NCBI GenBank assembly: GCA_963816065.1
Contig: CAWFJG010000022.1
Coordinates: 124,001 to 188,000 of the forward strand
Source of the DNA: Roseiarcus sp963816065
GTDB taxonomy: Bacteria > Pseudomonadota > Alphaproteobacteria > Rhizobiales > Beijerinckiaceae
DNA length: 64,000 bases
Reading direction: 5' to 3'
The notes under the pieces are model-generated. The model was given only the letters and a program-made list of their open reading frames with translations, did not search any database and was not told the DNA's origin. Position numbers and translations under genes: made by a program. Below, piece by piece: positions 1-9,743 of the stretch (positions are counted from its first letter, which is position 1; every line of letters starts with the position of its first letter).

Positions 1-409
1 TCCCGTGGTAGCGCGCCCCACCGTTGATGCCCTGGAAGCTGTAATAGCCGCCGACCATCATCAAGCCGCCGCCGGTCTCGACATAGGCCTTCAGGGCGCG
101 CAGCCGGTTCGGCGTCCGCCGGCTGTGGATCCAGGTGTCGGGATGCAGGAGCAGCGTGTTCGAGCCGATGTCGGACAGGATCACGGCGTCGTAGGCCGCG
201 ATTGCCTCGCTCGTCTGCGGAAAGTCGCGCTGCGCCTCGTGCGAGGGCATGTAGCGCAGGTCGAATGACGAATCCTTCAGGGCGTCCACCAGCGGCTCGG
301 CGCCGAGATGAAAGGTCACCGTCGCGAACTGGTCGAAGCCTTTGACGTGGTTCGCCGTGGTGACCCAGGATTCGCCTGCGAGCAGAACTTTGTACCGCCT
401 GTCGGTCAT
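1..409 (-). CDS. PF07090 glutamine amidotransferase-like protein (3' end outside window)
   Basis: The minus-strand frame opens at an ATG at 409 preceded by a GGGAGGG ribosome site and stays open to the window edge (136 codons seen). The protein begins MTDRRYKVLLAGESWVTT and contains ILSDIGSNTLLLHP and TGGGLMMVGGYYSFQGI. These are the hallmark blocks of the PF07090 family, a class I glutamine-amidotransferase-like fold often found beside sugar ABC transporters. No catalytic role is established for most members. It lies 18 bp downstream of the phosphotriesterase-family gene and is probably the distal gene of that operon. The frame has no visible indel in the part present. The family call is firm; the function is unknown. 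Confidence 0.8.
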   Translation of the reverse strand, partial: MTDRRYKVLLAGESWVTTANHVKGFDQFATVTFHLGAEPLVDALKDSSFDLRYMPSHEAQRDFPQTSEAIAAYDAVILSDIGSNTLLLHPDTWIHSRRTPNRLRALKAYVETGGGLMMVGGYYSFQGINGGARYHG

Positions 410-427
410 GGCCTTCCCTCCCTGTAC

Positions 428-1465
428 TTACATCGCCCGGTGTGCGGCGGAGAAAACGCGGCGCGGGTTCTCGATCAGGATGCGGTCGATCGTCGCCTGG
501 TCCATCCCGTGACGTTTGAGACGCGGAACGAAGTGGCGAAGGATGTATCCGTATCCGAAGCCTCCGTAGCGCGTCAGCATCATCTTGAGGAACACGTCCT
601 GCGACATGAGGATCGTGTTGAGGTAGCCGTCCTCGACCAGCCTGCAGATGGCGATCGCGTTCTCCTCGTCCGAGGGGGATTGAGCCTGCTGGTCCGCGTA
701 GAAGTAGTCCATGCCGATCATGTCGTACTCAAGAAACGCGCCGCGGTCGGCGAGGCTGCGCTGGTATTTGGGATCGTGCAGACTGGGGTTCATATGGCAG
801 AGCACGGTGTGCCGCGGATCGGCGCCTTCGCTCTCGACGACGTCCAGCACGCGGTGGGCGAGCCGTTCCCACCCCGGCAGATGAATGGTCAGGGGCGCGC
901 CACTGATCATCGAGGCCCGCGCGGCCCCGCGCAGCACCTTCTCCTCGGAGAGCGTGAAATCCTTGCTAATTCCGATTTCCCCGATGATCCCGGCGCAGAC
1001 TTCGGGCTCGTACTCGGAGACCCCACAGTCGGCCGCGATCGCCTCGGCGATCGCCTCGACCGACATGGCCTTGACATAGTCAGGGTGGGACGGCTCGAGA
1101 TAGAAGCCCGCGCCCATCACGATGTTGAGCCCAGTGCGGCGGCTGACGCGCTGCAGGGCGGACGGGTCGCGGCCGATCCCGAGGTTGGTCGGATCGACGA
1201 CGGTCTTGCCCCCGTATTCGACGAAGGCGCCGAGCTCCTCGACCGCCGCCTTGACGTCGAAGAGGCCGCAATTGTCCCGATTGAGGAACGGATTCATCCG
1301 CAATTCCCCGATCATCGAGATGTCGAGTGCACGCTCGGCGAAACCGATGTCGGAGGCGCAGCAGGGCCGCTTCCACCAGCTAGACGTGTCGAGCAGGATG
1401 TGCTCGTGCATCAGTGTTACACCCATCTCCTCGGGCTTTATGGGCCCGAGCACGGTCCGCACCAT
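428..1465 (-). CDS. Phosphotriesterase-family metal-dependent hydrolase (Php/YhfV-like)
   Basis: 345 aa, a full-length amidohydrolase-superfamily TIM barrel. The binuclear metal ligands can be read in order: H20 and H22 in MHEH, the bridging acid E163 in GEIGISK (Glu where classical phosphotriesterase has carboxylated Lys), H195 in TIHLPG, H224 in LCHMN and D290 in SQDV. The Glu bridge is typical of the E. coli Php (YhfV) and lactonase-like branch rather than organophosphate hydrolases. The true substrate is therefore more likely a lactone or a natural (phospho)ester. It sits 57 bp downstream of an RbsC-type permease, so it probably acts on the imported compound. A broken yhfX-like gene upstream of this cluster repeats the E. 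coli yhfX/yhfV neighbourhood. Confidence 0.85.
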   Translation of the reverse strand: MVRTVLGPIKPEEMGVTLMHEHILLDTSSWWKRPCCASDIGFAERALDISMIGELRMNPFLNRDNCGLFDVKAAVEELGAFVEYGGKTVVDPTNLGIGRDPSALQRVSRRTGLNIVMGAGFYLEPSHPDYVKAMSVEAIAEAIAADCGVSEYEPEVCAGIIGEIGISKDFTLSEEKVLRGAARASMISGAPLTIHLPGWERLAHRVLDVVESEGADPRHTVLCHMNPSLHDPKYQRSLADRGAFLEYDMIGMDYFYADQQAQSPSDEENAIAICRLVEDGYLNTILMSQDVFLKMMLTRYGGFGYGYILRHFVPRLKRHGMDQATIDRILIENPRRVFSAAHRAM

Positions 1466-1522
1466 GCCCGAACTCGACGCCCGTCTTCCTCGCTTCGACC
1501 ATGCCTTGAACGCGCTCCCTCC

Positions 1523-2536
1523 TCAGGCCGACTTCCGTCCTGTCCGAAAGATGCGGAAGTTCAGCCAGATGGCGACGAGAATTATGACGCCCTCGACGAT
1601 GGGGGTCAGGAACGGCGACAGATGAGCAAGGATCAGGCCGTTGCCGATCACCGCGACGGTCAGCGCGCCGAGCATAGTGCCGGTCATCGTGCCCCGGCCG
1701 CCGAAGAGGCTGGTGCCGCCGAGGACCACGGCCGCGATGACGTCGAGTTCGAAGCCCACGCCGGCGTTGGACGAGCCGCTCCCGAGCCTTGCGGCGATGA
1801 TCAGCCCAGCGAGCGCGGCCGAGAGTCCGCTGAGCGCATAGACCGATAGGACGACCCGCTCGGTGTTGACGCCCGAGCGGCGCACGGCCTCGGCGTTCGC
1901 GCCGACGCCGGTGACGTAGCGACCGAACGTAGTCTCGTTTAAAACGACGTAGCCGGCGACGAGGACGACGACGGCGATGATCGCCGGCAGCGGAAGTCCC
2001 GCGACCCAGCCGCGGCCGATCTCGTTGAACAGGCTCGCGGGGTCGATCGGGATCGAATAGCCCTTGGTGAGGTAGAGCGCGGTTCCGCGGATGGAGCTGA
2101 GGCCCGCGAGCGTTACGATGAAAGCCGGGATGCCCTCGTGGGCGACGAAAAAGCCCTGGATCATGCCGACGAGGACGCCGAGCGCGAGCATGAGGATCAC
2201 GACCGCCGGCCAGGGAACGCCAGCCTGCAGCGAAATCGCGGCGAGCGCGTTGACGAGCGCGAGCACCGAGCCGACCGAGAGGTCGATGCCCCCCGTCGTG
2301 ATCACGAAGGTCATCGCGACGGCGACGATCATCAGCGGCGCGATCTGGCGCAAAATGTTGAGGAGGTTCGCCTGCGTCAGGAACGTGTCTGTGACGAGGG
2401 AGAAGACGACCACCATGACGACAAAGAAGACGGCGATGCTTGCGACGCCCCCGCTGTCGTGAACGAGGAGCCTCACCCGGCTGCGAAGCTCGTCCGAGCG
2501 GGAGCGCTCCAGTGGTTCGTCGAGGCCGCCGCTCAT
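1523..2536 (-). CDS. RbsC-type sugar ABC transporter permease
   Basis: 337 aa with 8-10 hydrophobic segments. It carries the BPD_transp_2 signature region TTGGIDLSVGSVLAL and the C-terminal loop VVLGGTSLFGGRGT that contacts the ATPase. The N-terminal 30 residues are polar and cytoplasmic. The start ATG overlaps the stop of the ATPase gene by 4 bp (ATGA), showing translational coupling. It forms the membrane channel of a ribose/galactose-type importer with the ATPase at 2533-3333 and the binding protein at 3390-4331. The gene is intact. Confidence 0.9.
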   Translation of the reverse strand: MSGGLDEPLERSRSDELRSRVRLLVHDSGGVASIAVFFVVMVVVFSLVTDTFLTQANLLNILRQIAPLMIVAVAMTFVITTGGIDLSVGSVLALVNALAAISLQAGVPWPAVVILMLALGVLVGMIQGFFVAHEGIPAFIVTLAGLSSIRGTALYLTKGYSIPIDPASLFNEIGRGWVAGLPLPAIIAVVVLVAGYVVLNETTFGRYVTGVGANAEAVRRSGVNTERVVLSVYALSGLSAALAGLIIAARLGSGSSNAGVGFELDVIAAVVLGGTSLFGGRGTMTGTMLGALTVAVIGNGLILAHLSPFLTPIVEGVIILVAIWLNFRIFRTGRKSA

Positions 2537-3333
2537 GCCGTCCGCGCTCCGATCGAGACGTGGCTGGCCGACACGGACTGGAATTTCCGGCCGACGATCA
2601 GGTTGACGATTTCCTCGATGTTCGTCTCGCCGATCCGCCGTTCGGCGGCGTTTTTGCCCTCGAAGAGGACCATGATGCGGTCGCAGACCACGAATAGGTC
2701 CTGCAGCCTGTGGGTGATCAGTATGACGCTGACGCCGCGGGCGCTGACAGTGCGAATGAGCCTGAGCACCGCGTCGACCTCGGCGACCGCGAGCGCGGCC
2801 GTCGGCTCGTCCATGATGAGGACGAGCGGGTCGAACGAGACCGCCCGGCCGATGGCGATGCTCTGCCGTTGGCCGCCCGAAAGGCTTTCGACCTTGAGCC
2901 GGGTGCTCGGCATCCGGATGCCGAGGCTGCCGAGCATCTCGGTCGCCCGGGCGTGCATGGCCGGTTTATCCATCAGCGGCACGCCGAGCAGCCACCGCAG
3001 CGGCTCGCGGCCAAGCAGAAGGTTGCCTGCGACGTCCACGGTGTCGCAGAGCGCGAGGTCCTGATAGACCATCTCGATCCGCTCGCGGCGAGCCTCCGCG
3101 GGAGACGCGAACCGCACCTCCTTGCTGTCGAGAATGAGCCGCCCGGAGTCCGGAATGGTTGCGCCGGACAGTATCTTGCTCAAGGTCGACTTTCCCGCTC
3201 CGTTGTCGCCGACGAGGCCCAAAACCTCGCCGGCGCGCAACACGAGATTGACGCGATCGAGCGACTTGATCGCGCCGAACGACTTGCTGATCTCCTCCAT
3301 GCTTACCCGGATCGGCGCGCTCTCGCTCACCAT
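2533..3333 (-). CDS. Sugar ABC transporter ATP-binding protein (single domain)
   Basis: 266 aa with one complete ABC domain: Walker A GDNGAGKST, signature LSGGQRQS, Walker B LVLIMDEPTAAL and switch His in LITHRL. Classical RbsA-type partners of RbsC permeases have two fused ABC domains (about 500 aa). This is the single-domain form, which must homodimerise, as in the FrcA type. It is encoded between its binding protein and permease and overlaps the permease start. The gene is intact. Confidence 0.9.
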   Translation of the reverse strand: MVSESAPIRVSMEEISKSFGAIKSLDRVNLVLRAGEVLGLVGDNGAGKSTLSKILSGATIPDSGRLILDSKEVRFASPAEARRERIEMVYQDLALCDTVDVAGNLLLGREPLRWLLGVPLMDKPAMHARATEMLGSLGIRMPSTRLKVESLSGGQRQSIAIGRAVSFDPLVLIMDEPTAALAVAEVDAVLRLIRTVSARGVSVILITHRLQDLFVVCDRIMVLFEGKNAAERRIGETNIEEIVNLIVGRKFQSVSASHVSIGARTA

Positions 3334-3389
3334 CGATTGTCCTGCTCCCGGTTCTGGCGCCCGAAGGCGCGCCGCCGTCCGTGGTGCGC

Positions 3390-4331
3390 CTACTTGAAGA
3401 GGCTGCGGAACTTGTCGACGTTCTCCTTCGTGACGATCGTGACCGGGATGTCGATGCTCGGGTTGACTTTATCGCCCTTCTTCAGCTTGAGGATCGTCTC
3501 AACGCCGGCGACGCCTTCCTGGAAGGGGTCCTGCTGCACCACCGCCACGATCCATCCGTCGTCGATGCCCTTGATCGCCTGGGCGGTGAGATCCCACCCG
3601 AAGACCTTGACCTTGTCCGTCTGCTTCTGGCTGGTGACGGCCGAGATTGCGCCGACGAGCGCCGGTTCACCGGTCGCATAAAGCGCGGTCATATCAGGGT
3701 TGGCGGTCATCAGGTTTTCCGCGGCGGTGAGCGCGATGTCCTGCACGTTCTGCCCGTCCACGGTGTCGAGGAACTTGACGCCCGGGCCCGCCTGCGCGGC
3801 GGCCTTGAAGCCGTCGAGTCGCTGGTTCTGGATGAAGGAGTTGAGCGCACCGACGACGCCCACCTTGGCGGCGCCGCCCATCTTGGCCTTCGCGTAGTCG
3901 ACGAAGTACTTGCCGATCTCCTCTCCAGCGCCCTTGTTGTCGACGCCGATGAAGGCGGCGTTGTCGCCGTCGGGAATGCGGGCGTCGATGGCGACGACCG
4001 GAATGCCCGCCTTCTTGGCGGCGGTAATCGCGGGCTTGACGCCGTTGACGTCGATCGCGACGAGCACGATCCCGTCGACCTTCTGCGCGATGTAGTCCTC
4101 GATCGCGCTGTTCTGGGCCGCGGCCTGGTTGTTGGCGTTGAAGATGACGAGCTTGGCGCCCGCCTTGTCGGCCGCCTGCTTCGCGCCGTCGTTGATCTGG
4201 TTGAAGAACAACGCCTGCTGGTTGATGGTGACGAGCGCGACAGTGGTCGCGTCGGCCGCGCTGCCTGCGAAGGCCGCCGCAGTCAGCATGGCGCCCGCCA
4301 TGCAGAGGCGCTTGATCATTTTGTTCATCAC
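3390..4331 (-). CDS. RbsB-type periplasmic sugar-binding protein
   Basis: 313 aa. A signal peptide (KR, then a hydrophobic run ending AGSAADA) precedes a mature type I periplasmic binding fold: TVALVTINQQALFFNQINDG, DYIAQKVDGIVLVAIDVNGV and VVAIDARIP. It delivers sugar to the permease/ATPase pair immediately downstream. The start codon has an AGGAGGG-type ribosome site (cctcct at 4333-4338 on plus). Distance to the ATPase gene is 56 bp. The gene is intact. The substrate cannot be read from sequence. Confidence 0.9.
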   Translation of the reverse strand: MMNKMIKRLCMAGAMLTAAAFAGSAADATTVALVTINQQALFFNQINDGAKQAADKAGAKLVIFNANNQAAAQNSAIEDYIAQKVDGIVLVAIDVNGVKPAITAAKKAGIPVVAIDARIPDGDNAAFIGVDNKGAGEEIGKYFVDYAKAKMGGAAKVGVVGALNSFIQNQRLDGFKAAAQAGPGVKFLDTVDGQNVQDIALTAAENLMTANPDMTALYATGEPALVGAISAVTSQKQTDKVKVFGWDLTAQAIKGIDDGWIVAVVQQDPFQEGVAGVETILKLKKGDKVNPSIDIPVTIVTKENVDKFRSLFK

Positions 4332-4482
4332 ACCCTCCTTCTCGCGGCCCGGATCGGAAGCGTCATTGCCGTCGATCCCGCTTCAGCCGCAAAGACCTTC
4401 CGTTCCCGTCCGCACGGGGATGCGCCCGCGCCGACGGTTCGCGCAACACCTGTCCAGTCCCATCCCGCCTCGCGAGCCGGCA

Positions 4483-5809
4483 TCAGCGGCACCAGCGCTC
4501 GATCGTCAGCGCGATCGACCTGCGTGCAGTCGACAAGATCGGCGATCGCCACCCGCTCGTTCGGCTGGTGGGCCATGGCGGGATCGCCGGGCCCGAAATT
4601 CACGGTCGGCGTGCGTCCGAGCTTCGTCGGGAGGCCGATGTCGCTGTGAGCGCCGAAGCCGGTGAGGGCTTGGGGGAAAGGCCGGCCGCGGCGACCGACT
4701 CCTGCATCGCGGCGACGAACGGGCTGTCCGGCGGGCACTTCGGCGCAATCGGCGTCGAGAATCCATTCGACGCGCGCAGGCTTCCGGCGCAGATAGGGAT
4801 CGGCCTGGCAGACGGCATGCGATGTGCTCCTCCACCTCGCGCTTGACTGCGCCGCCGAGCCCGAGTTCGTCCTTTTCCGACGGCAGGTATTGGACGTCGA
4901 TGACGATTTCGCCGCGGCCGGCGATCGACGCCGGATGTTCGCCGGCCTTGATCTGAGTGGCGATGACCTGGTTCGGCAACTCCAGCAACGGATGATTCTT
5001 CCCGGGATCGTTGGCCCAGCGCCGATTGAGGATGTCCAAACCGTCGAGCATCTGGCGGCAGAGCTGGATCGCGTCCACAGGACCGCTCGTGTCCCAGCTG
5101 TTGGGCAACAGTTCGGCATGACCGCCGATCCCGTCGATGACGATGCGACCCCACAGGATGCCGCGGCAGAGGGGCGCGATCCGGTTGGCGGTCGGCTCGG
5201 TCATGATGCCGGCGTCGGCGCGAAAGCCGCGGTCGACCATGGCGAGCGATCCCATGCCGCCGATCTCTTCGTCGACGACGGTGGTGAAGACGACGTCTCC
5301 GGACAGCCTGACGTCGAGATCCTTCAAAATCTCGATCGCCATCAGCATGCAGGCGACGCCGCCCTTCATGTCGACCGCGCCGCGCCCCTGGACGAACCCG
5401 TCCTGAACGATCGGCTTTGAACGGATCGCTGGGCCAGTGCTCGGTCGGGCCGGACGGCACGACGTCGATGTGGCCGGTCAGCATGATCGAACGGCCTCCG
5501 CCGCGATCCTCCAAGCGCGGCCGCCGAGGTTGGGGCGGCCCTCGAACGTCCGGCCCTTGTTGCGCGCCGGGGCGCCCTTCGTATTTGGCGAACAGGGCCG
5601 GTCCGTCCGGCTCCCAGAGATCGGTTGCGAAACCAATCCGTTCAAGCCGCCTTTTGAGATAGAGCTGGCAATCCCGCTCGCCAGGCCCAGCCTCCTTCGG
5701 ATCTGCTTTGACGACGGAAGGGAAACGCGATCAGATCGCGAAGCGTCGCGACGATCCGATCGTTCGCTCCGGCGACGGCCGATGCGATCCGCTCTTCAAT
5801 ACCCGTCAT
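4483..5809 (-). pseudogene. M20-family (ArgE/DapE-like) metallopeptidase, multiply frameshifted
   Basis: Reading across three frames reconstructs one M20 protein. The N-terminus is MTGIEERIASAVAGANDRIV. The metal-site block is MLTGHIDVVPSG, then AVDMKGGVACMLMAIEI, the catalytic/metal Glu pair is VVDEEIGG, and later come GFGAHSDIGLPTK and GPGDPAMAHQPNER. The C-terminus IALTIERWCR ends at a TGA at 4483-4485. Such enzymes hydrolyse N-acyl or dipeptide amides with two zinc ions. At least five one-base shifts (near 5720, 5510, 5415, 4800 and 4525) break the frame. They are too many and too evenly spread for recent natural decay of a gene whose motifs are all perfect, so assembly indels are likely. 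It lies between two ABC transporters in the same orientation. Confidence 0.75.
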
Positions 5810-5831
5810 GACTCCCTCCTTCTCCCGCCGC

Positions 5832-6785
5832 TCACGCTCGACTGGAGGCAAAGCGGTCGACCAACAACACAACAATGAGCAGGACGCCGACCACGCCGAC
5901 CTGCCAGGTGGGGTTCACGTTCAGCTGAAGCAGACTGGTCTGGAGCGTGACCAGAAGAATGACGGCGGCGAGAACGCCGATGGCGCCACCGCGCCCGCCG
6001 AAGATGGAGACGCCGCCGAGCATCGCAGCGGCTAGCGAGGTGAGTTCGAGATTGGCGCCGATGTTGGGCCGGGCGCTGCCTAGCCACGCCAGGGACACGA
6101 GCGCCGCCGCGCCGGCGCAGGCGCCGCTGCCCGTGTAGAGAATTGTCCGCGTCTGGTCGACCGGAATGCCGCAAAGCCGTGCGGAGACCTCGTTGAAGCC
6201 CATGGCGTAGATCCACGTGCCCCAGGCCGTCGCGCCAAGCAGGAGAGCAGCGACGAGGAACGCGGGAAGCGCGGTCGTGAGAAAGGGAAGCGGGACCGCC
6301 AGGAACTGGCCGCGCCCCCAGCCGATCATCCATGCCGGAACGCTGCCCGTCGCGGCCCCCCCGGTCAGCGCGACGGCGAGGCCGGAATAGACGTAGAAGG
6401 TGCCGAGGGTGGTGATCAGAGGCAGGACGCGCACGCGGGCGACGAGAAGCCCATTGACCGCCCCGAGCAGCGCGCCGGCGACGAGGCACAAGAGCGGAAG
6501 CGTCCAGCCCGGCGCGCCCGCCTTCCCGAGCAGGGCGACGAGAACCGCGGTCAGGGACACGACCCCTCCCACCGACAAATCGATCCCGGCCCCTCCACAG
6601 AGGATGACCAGAGATTGCCCGAGCGCGGCAAGCGCCAGGATCGTCGAGAACTGCAGGATCGTCGTCAGGGTGTCCGCGTTCAGCGTCGCCGGCGCGAAGA
6701 CGATCAAGCCCAGCACGACAAGGAGCCAGAGCATCGCCAGAGCGGCGAGCACCGGATGGCGGAAGAAGAGAGCCGGCGCCGTCAC
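5832..6785 (-). CDS. RbsC-type ABC transporter permease (second importer, permease B)
   Basis: About 317 aa, strongly hydrophobic, with CGGAGIDLSVGGVVSL and LGGVSIFGGRGGAIG, the two conserved loops of the BPD_transp_2 family. I chose the GTG at 6785, which overlaps the TGA of the preceding permease by 4 bp; a GTG at 6794 is an in-frame alternative. The frame stays open much further upstream but that stretch belongs to the upstream permease read out of frame. With the other permease, a single ATPase and a binding protein, it forms a RhaSTPQ/LsrACDB-like importer that uses a permease heterodimer. Confidence 0.85.
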   Translation of the reverse strand: MTAPALFFRHPVLAALAMLWLLVVLGLIVFAPATLNADTLTTILQFSTILALAALGQSLVILCGGAGIDLSVGGVVSLTAVLVALLGKAGAPGWTLPLLCLVAGALLGAVNGLLVARVRVLPLITTLGTFYVYSGLAVALTGGAATGSVPAWMIGWGRGQFLAVPLPFLTTALPAFLVAALLLGATAWGTWIYAMGFNEVSARLCGIPVDQTRTILYTGSGACAGAAALVSLAWLGSARPNIGANLELTSLAAAMLGGVSIFGGRGGAIGVLAAVILLVTLQTSLLQLNVNPTWQVGVVGVLLIVVLLVDRFASSRA

Positions 6786-7752
6786 GTCCGCCACGCGAAT
6801 GGAAGCGTCGACAAGCGGCCGCGCAAGGCTTCGCCGCTCAGGACGAGGAGAAGAAGACAGCCGGTCACCACCGTCTGCCAGAGCGAGGGAACGCCGATCA
6901 AGACAAGGCCGTTCTGGATCAGGCGGATGAGGACGACTCCGAGCGCCGTCCCGGCCAGGCTGCACCTGCCGCCGAGAATGCTTGTACCGCCAAGGACCAC
7001 CGCCGCAATCGCTTCGAGCGCGATGCTCCCCCCGACGGTCATCGCGACATTGCGGTAGGTCGACACGTAGAAGTCTGCGGCGACGCCCGCAAGCACGCCG
7101 CTGATGACGAAGGTCGCAATCCGCACGCGCCGGACCGCGACACCCGAAAGCCTCGCCTTCTCTTCGTTGTTGCCGATGGCAAGGAGATGCGGGCCGTAGG
7201 GCGTGTGGCGCAGCGCCATCCAGACGGCGAGATAGAGCGATCGCAATGACGAACGCCGGAAGCGGCGACGCCGAGGACGTGGGCGGAGAGGACATTCGTA
7301 AGCGTCGGCGGCAGGCCCGAAAGCCACCTGCCGCCGAGAAGAAGGAAGATCGCGGCGCGATAGACGCCGAAGCAGCCCGAGCGAGCCGGCGATCGCCGGA
7401 ATGCCGCCCGAGCACGACGACGGCGCCGGTGAGCAGCGCCGAGCAAGCCCCCCGACGATCGGTCCAGCCAGGATGGGAGCGCGGAGACTGTAGCCGCCTC
7501 CGAGCGAGCGTGCCGACGGCGATGGCGGCCAGGCCGAGCACCATGCCGACCGAGACGTCGATACCGCCCATCGCCAGCAACAGCGTCATCCCGAGCGCCG
7601 ATGATCATCAGTTCGACGCTGTTGCGCAGCACCGTCGAGAGATTGTCGACGGTCGCGAAATACGGCGACGCGACGGACGCGGCGATGGCCACGAGCGACA
7701 CAGGCGTCAGCAGAGTAAGCTCGCGCCCGCCGAGAACCGAAGTCCGCCACAT
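6782..7752 (-). pseudogene. RbsC-type ABC transporter permease (second importer, permease A), frameshifted
   Basis: Starts at the ATG at 7752, 10 bp after the binding-protein stop: MWRTSVLGGRELTLLTPVSL. It continues in a second frame through MGGIDVSVGMVLGLAAIAVG and in a third through LEAIAAVVLGGTSILGGR to its end at 6782. All permease landmarks are present, but shifts near 7590, 7490 and 7260 split it. It pairs with the following permease. The most probable explanation is assembly indels in runs of C/G. If real, the importer would be dead. Confidence 0.75.
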
Positions 7753-7762
7753 CGCGCGACGC

Positions 7763-8753
7763 TCAGAAGTTGAACTTGTCGACGTTCTCCGCCGTGAAGA
7801 CGGCGGGGTCGCCCAGAAGCAGGATCTTGGTCTTGTCGTCGAAGGTGACGGGCTTGGCGAATCCGGATACCTGGTTTGTCGGCCGCGAACGACTTGCCGT
7901 CGATCAGCTGCTTGCCGGCCCAGACCGTCAGATAGCCGAGCGCGGTCGGATCCCAGAGGACACTGTAGCCCATGGCGCCGCTCTTGAGGTAGGAGCGGGC
8001 GGTGTTGGGGCTGCAATAGCCGGCTCCGATCACCTTGCCGATCTTGCCCGCGCCTTCGATCGCCTGCGCGACGCCGGGACAGGTGGTCGAGGCGACGGCG
8101 ATGACGCCCTTGAGGTCCGGATTGGCGGTGATGAGGTCGGTGGCGAGCTGCGCGGCGCGTTCGGCCGTGCCGCCTGCAAATTGCGGCGGCAGCAGCGTCA
8201 GCTTCGGATATTTCTCCTTGGCGCGCTTCTGCATCACGGCGATCCAGGCGTTGAGGTTCGACGCGGTCGCTTCGCCAGAGACGATGCCGATCTTGGCGTT
8301 CTCGCCCACCCGCTTCACCATCTCGTCGATGATCGTGTCGCCGAGACCCTCGTCTGTCGCCTGCGCGACGAACACGGCGCGGCCGCTGTTGGGGGCGTCG
8401 CTGTCCGAGGTGAAGAGGATGCTGCCCTTGGCCTTCGCGGCCTGGACGACAGGCGCGATGCTGGAAGCGTCGAGGACGCTCACCGCGATCGCGTTCACCC
8501 CCTGGTTGATCGAGATTCTGAACGATCTGCAGTTGATCGACCGGGTTGGTGTCGACGGGCCGGAATAGATGAACTTGACGCCTAGATCCTTGGCGGCCTT
8601 GTTGCCGCCGTCCTGCATCGCGTTGAAGTAGGGAATGCCGACGATCTCCGGCACGAAGGCGACGCTCTTCATCTCGTCTGCGAATCGCCGCTCCGGCAGC
8701 GAAGCCAAGGATCGAACGTCGGCGAGGGCCAGCTTTTTCCACAAGGTGTTCAT
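7763..8753 (-). CDS. Rhamnose/AI-2-type sugar-binding protein (indels in signal peptide, near 8550 and 7880)
   Basis: ATG at 8753 with GGAGG ribosome site. The mature part reads SVAFVPEIVGIPYFNAMQDG, then GVNAIAVSVLDASSIAPVVQ and a long uninterrupted central segment, ending AENVDKFNF before the TGA at 7763. This pattern matches the RhaS/LsrB branch of periplasmic binding proteins. The signal peptide is scrambled: FAAGAAI and ADEM are in different frames. Two compensating shifts around 8525-8580 hide VDTNPVDQLQIVQNL, and another near 7880 hides FDDKTKILLLGDPAVF. It is probably intact in the organism. The neighbours are two permeases and one ATPase. Confidence 0.8.
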
Positions 8754-8781
8754 GTCCTTGCCTCCGATGATCGACGTGCGG

Positions 8782-9566
8782 TTACCCTAACGAGGCCTTC
8801 TCAAGCGCCCGCACGTCGGGATGGGCGCCCGTGATGAAAGCGACGATCTCCTCAGCGTTTGTCTCGTCCCCGCTTCCGTTCGGCGATTTTGCGGCCGCGG
8901 CGGAACACGACGATGCGGTCGGCGACATCCATGACGTCGCCGATGTTGTGGCTGATTAGGACGACCGCGCAGCCGCGGTCGGCGAGCCGGCGCGCCAGGG
9001 CGAGCACCTTACGCGTTTCGGCAACCGCAAGCGCTGCCGTCGGCTCGTCCATGATGACAAGCCGGGCGTTGAGGTTCAGCGCACGGCAGATCGCGACCAC
9101 CTGCCTCTGACCTCCGGAAAGGCTGCCGACAACGGCGTCGACATCTGGGATGTGGGCGTCGAGTTCGTCGAGGAGGCGGACCACGCGCCGCCTCATCTCC
9201 GCGCGGCGGAGGAAACGGAACGCCGGCGAACGCGCGTGACGATCTCCCGGCCGAGGTAGACGTTCTCGGCGATGGAGAGATTCTCGGAGAGCGCCAGCTC
9301 CTGAAAGATGGTAGCGATCCCGGCGTAGGCGGCGTCGTGCGGCGTTGCGAAAGCCACGGGCGACGCCTTCGACGCGAATCTCGCCCTCGCTCGCAGGATG
9401 AGCGCCGGCGAGCGATCTTGATGAAGGTCGACTTGCCGGCGCCGTTGTCGCCGACCAGCGCGAGGACCTCGCCCGCGCAGATATCGAGATCGACGCCGGA
9501 CAACGCGACCAGGGCTCCGAATCTCTTTCCGATGCCTCTGGCTGCGAGGAACGGCTTTGTCGCCAT
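8782..9566 (-). pseudogene. Sugar ABC transporter ATPase (second importer), frameshifted
   Basis: ATG at 9566 with GGAGGAGGG ribosome site: MATKPFLAARGIGKRFGALV, Walker A GDNGAGKSTFIKI. After shifts near 9400 and 9230 the protein resumes with LSGGQRQVVAICRALN and Walker B RLVIMDEPTAAL. A further one-base insertion in a G run near 8870 separates RKIAERKR from DETNAEEIVAFITGAH. The restored end is EKASLG with TAA at 8782. It is a single-domain ATPase, first structural gene after lacI, energising the two-permease importer. Confidence 0.75.
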
Positions 9567-9743
9567 ACGGACTCCCTCCTCCGGTAGCGCCTTCAGCCTC
9601 GAGACCGCTCGGCCGAAAAGCGCGGCAGCCGGTGGCGGCCGCCTGGCAAACCCGCGACGCCGGTCGTGACCGACGCCTTCGCTCCGGTCATGACACGCCT
9701 GCCTCTCGCCCCACCGCTCCTTCCGCCACGGTTCGAGCACGCT

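Noticed and set aside
308..1849. 513-codon plus-strand open frame over the phosphotriesterase gene
   Set aside because: It is antisense to a gene with all metal ligands and an excellent match to its family; high GC keeps the opposite strand open by chance.
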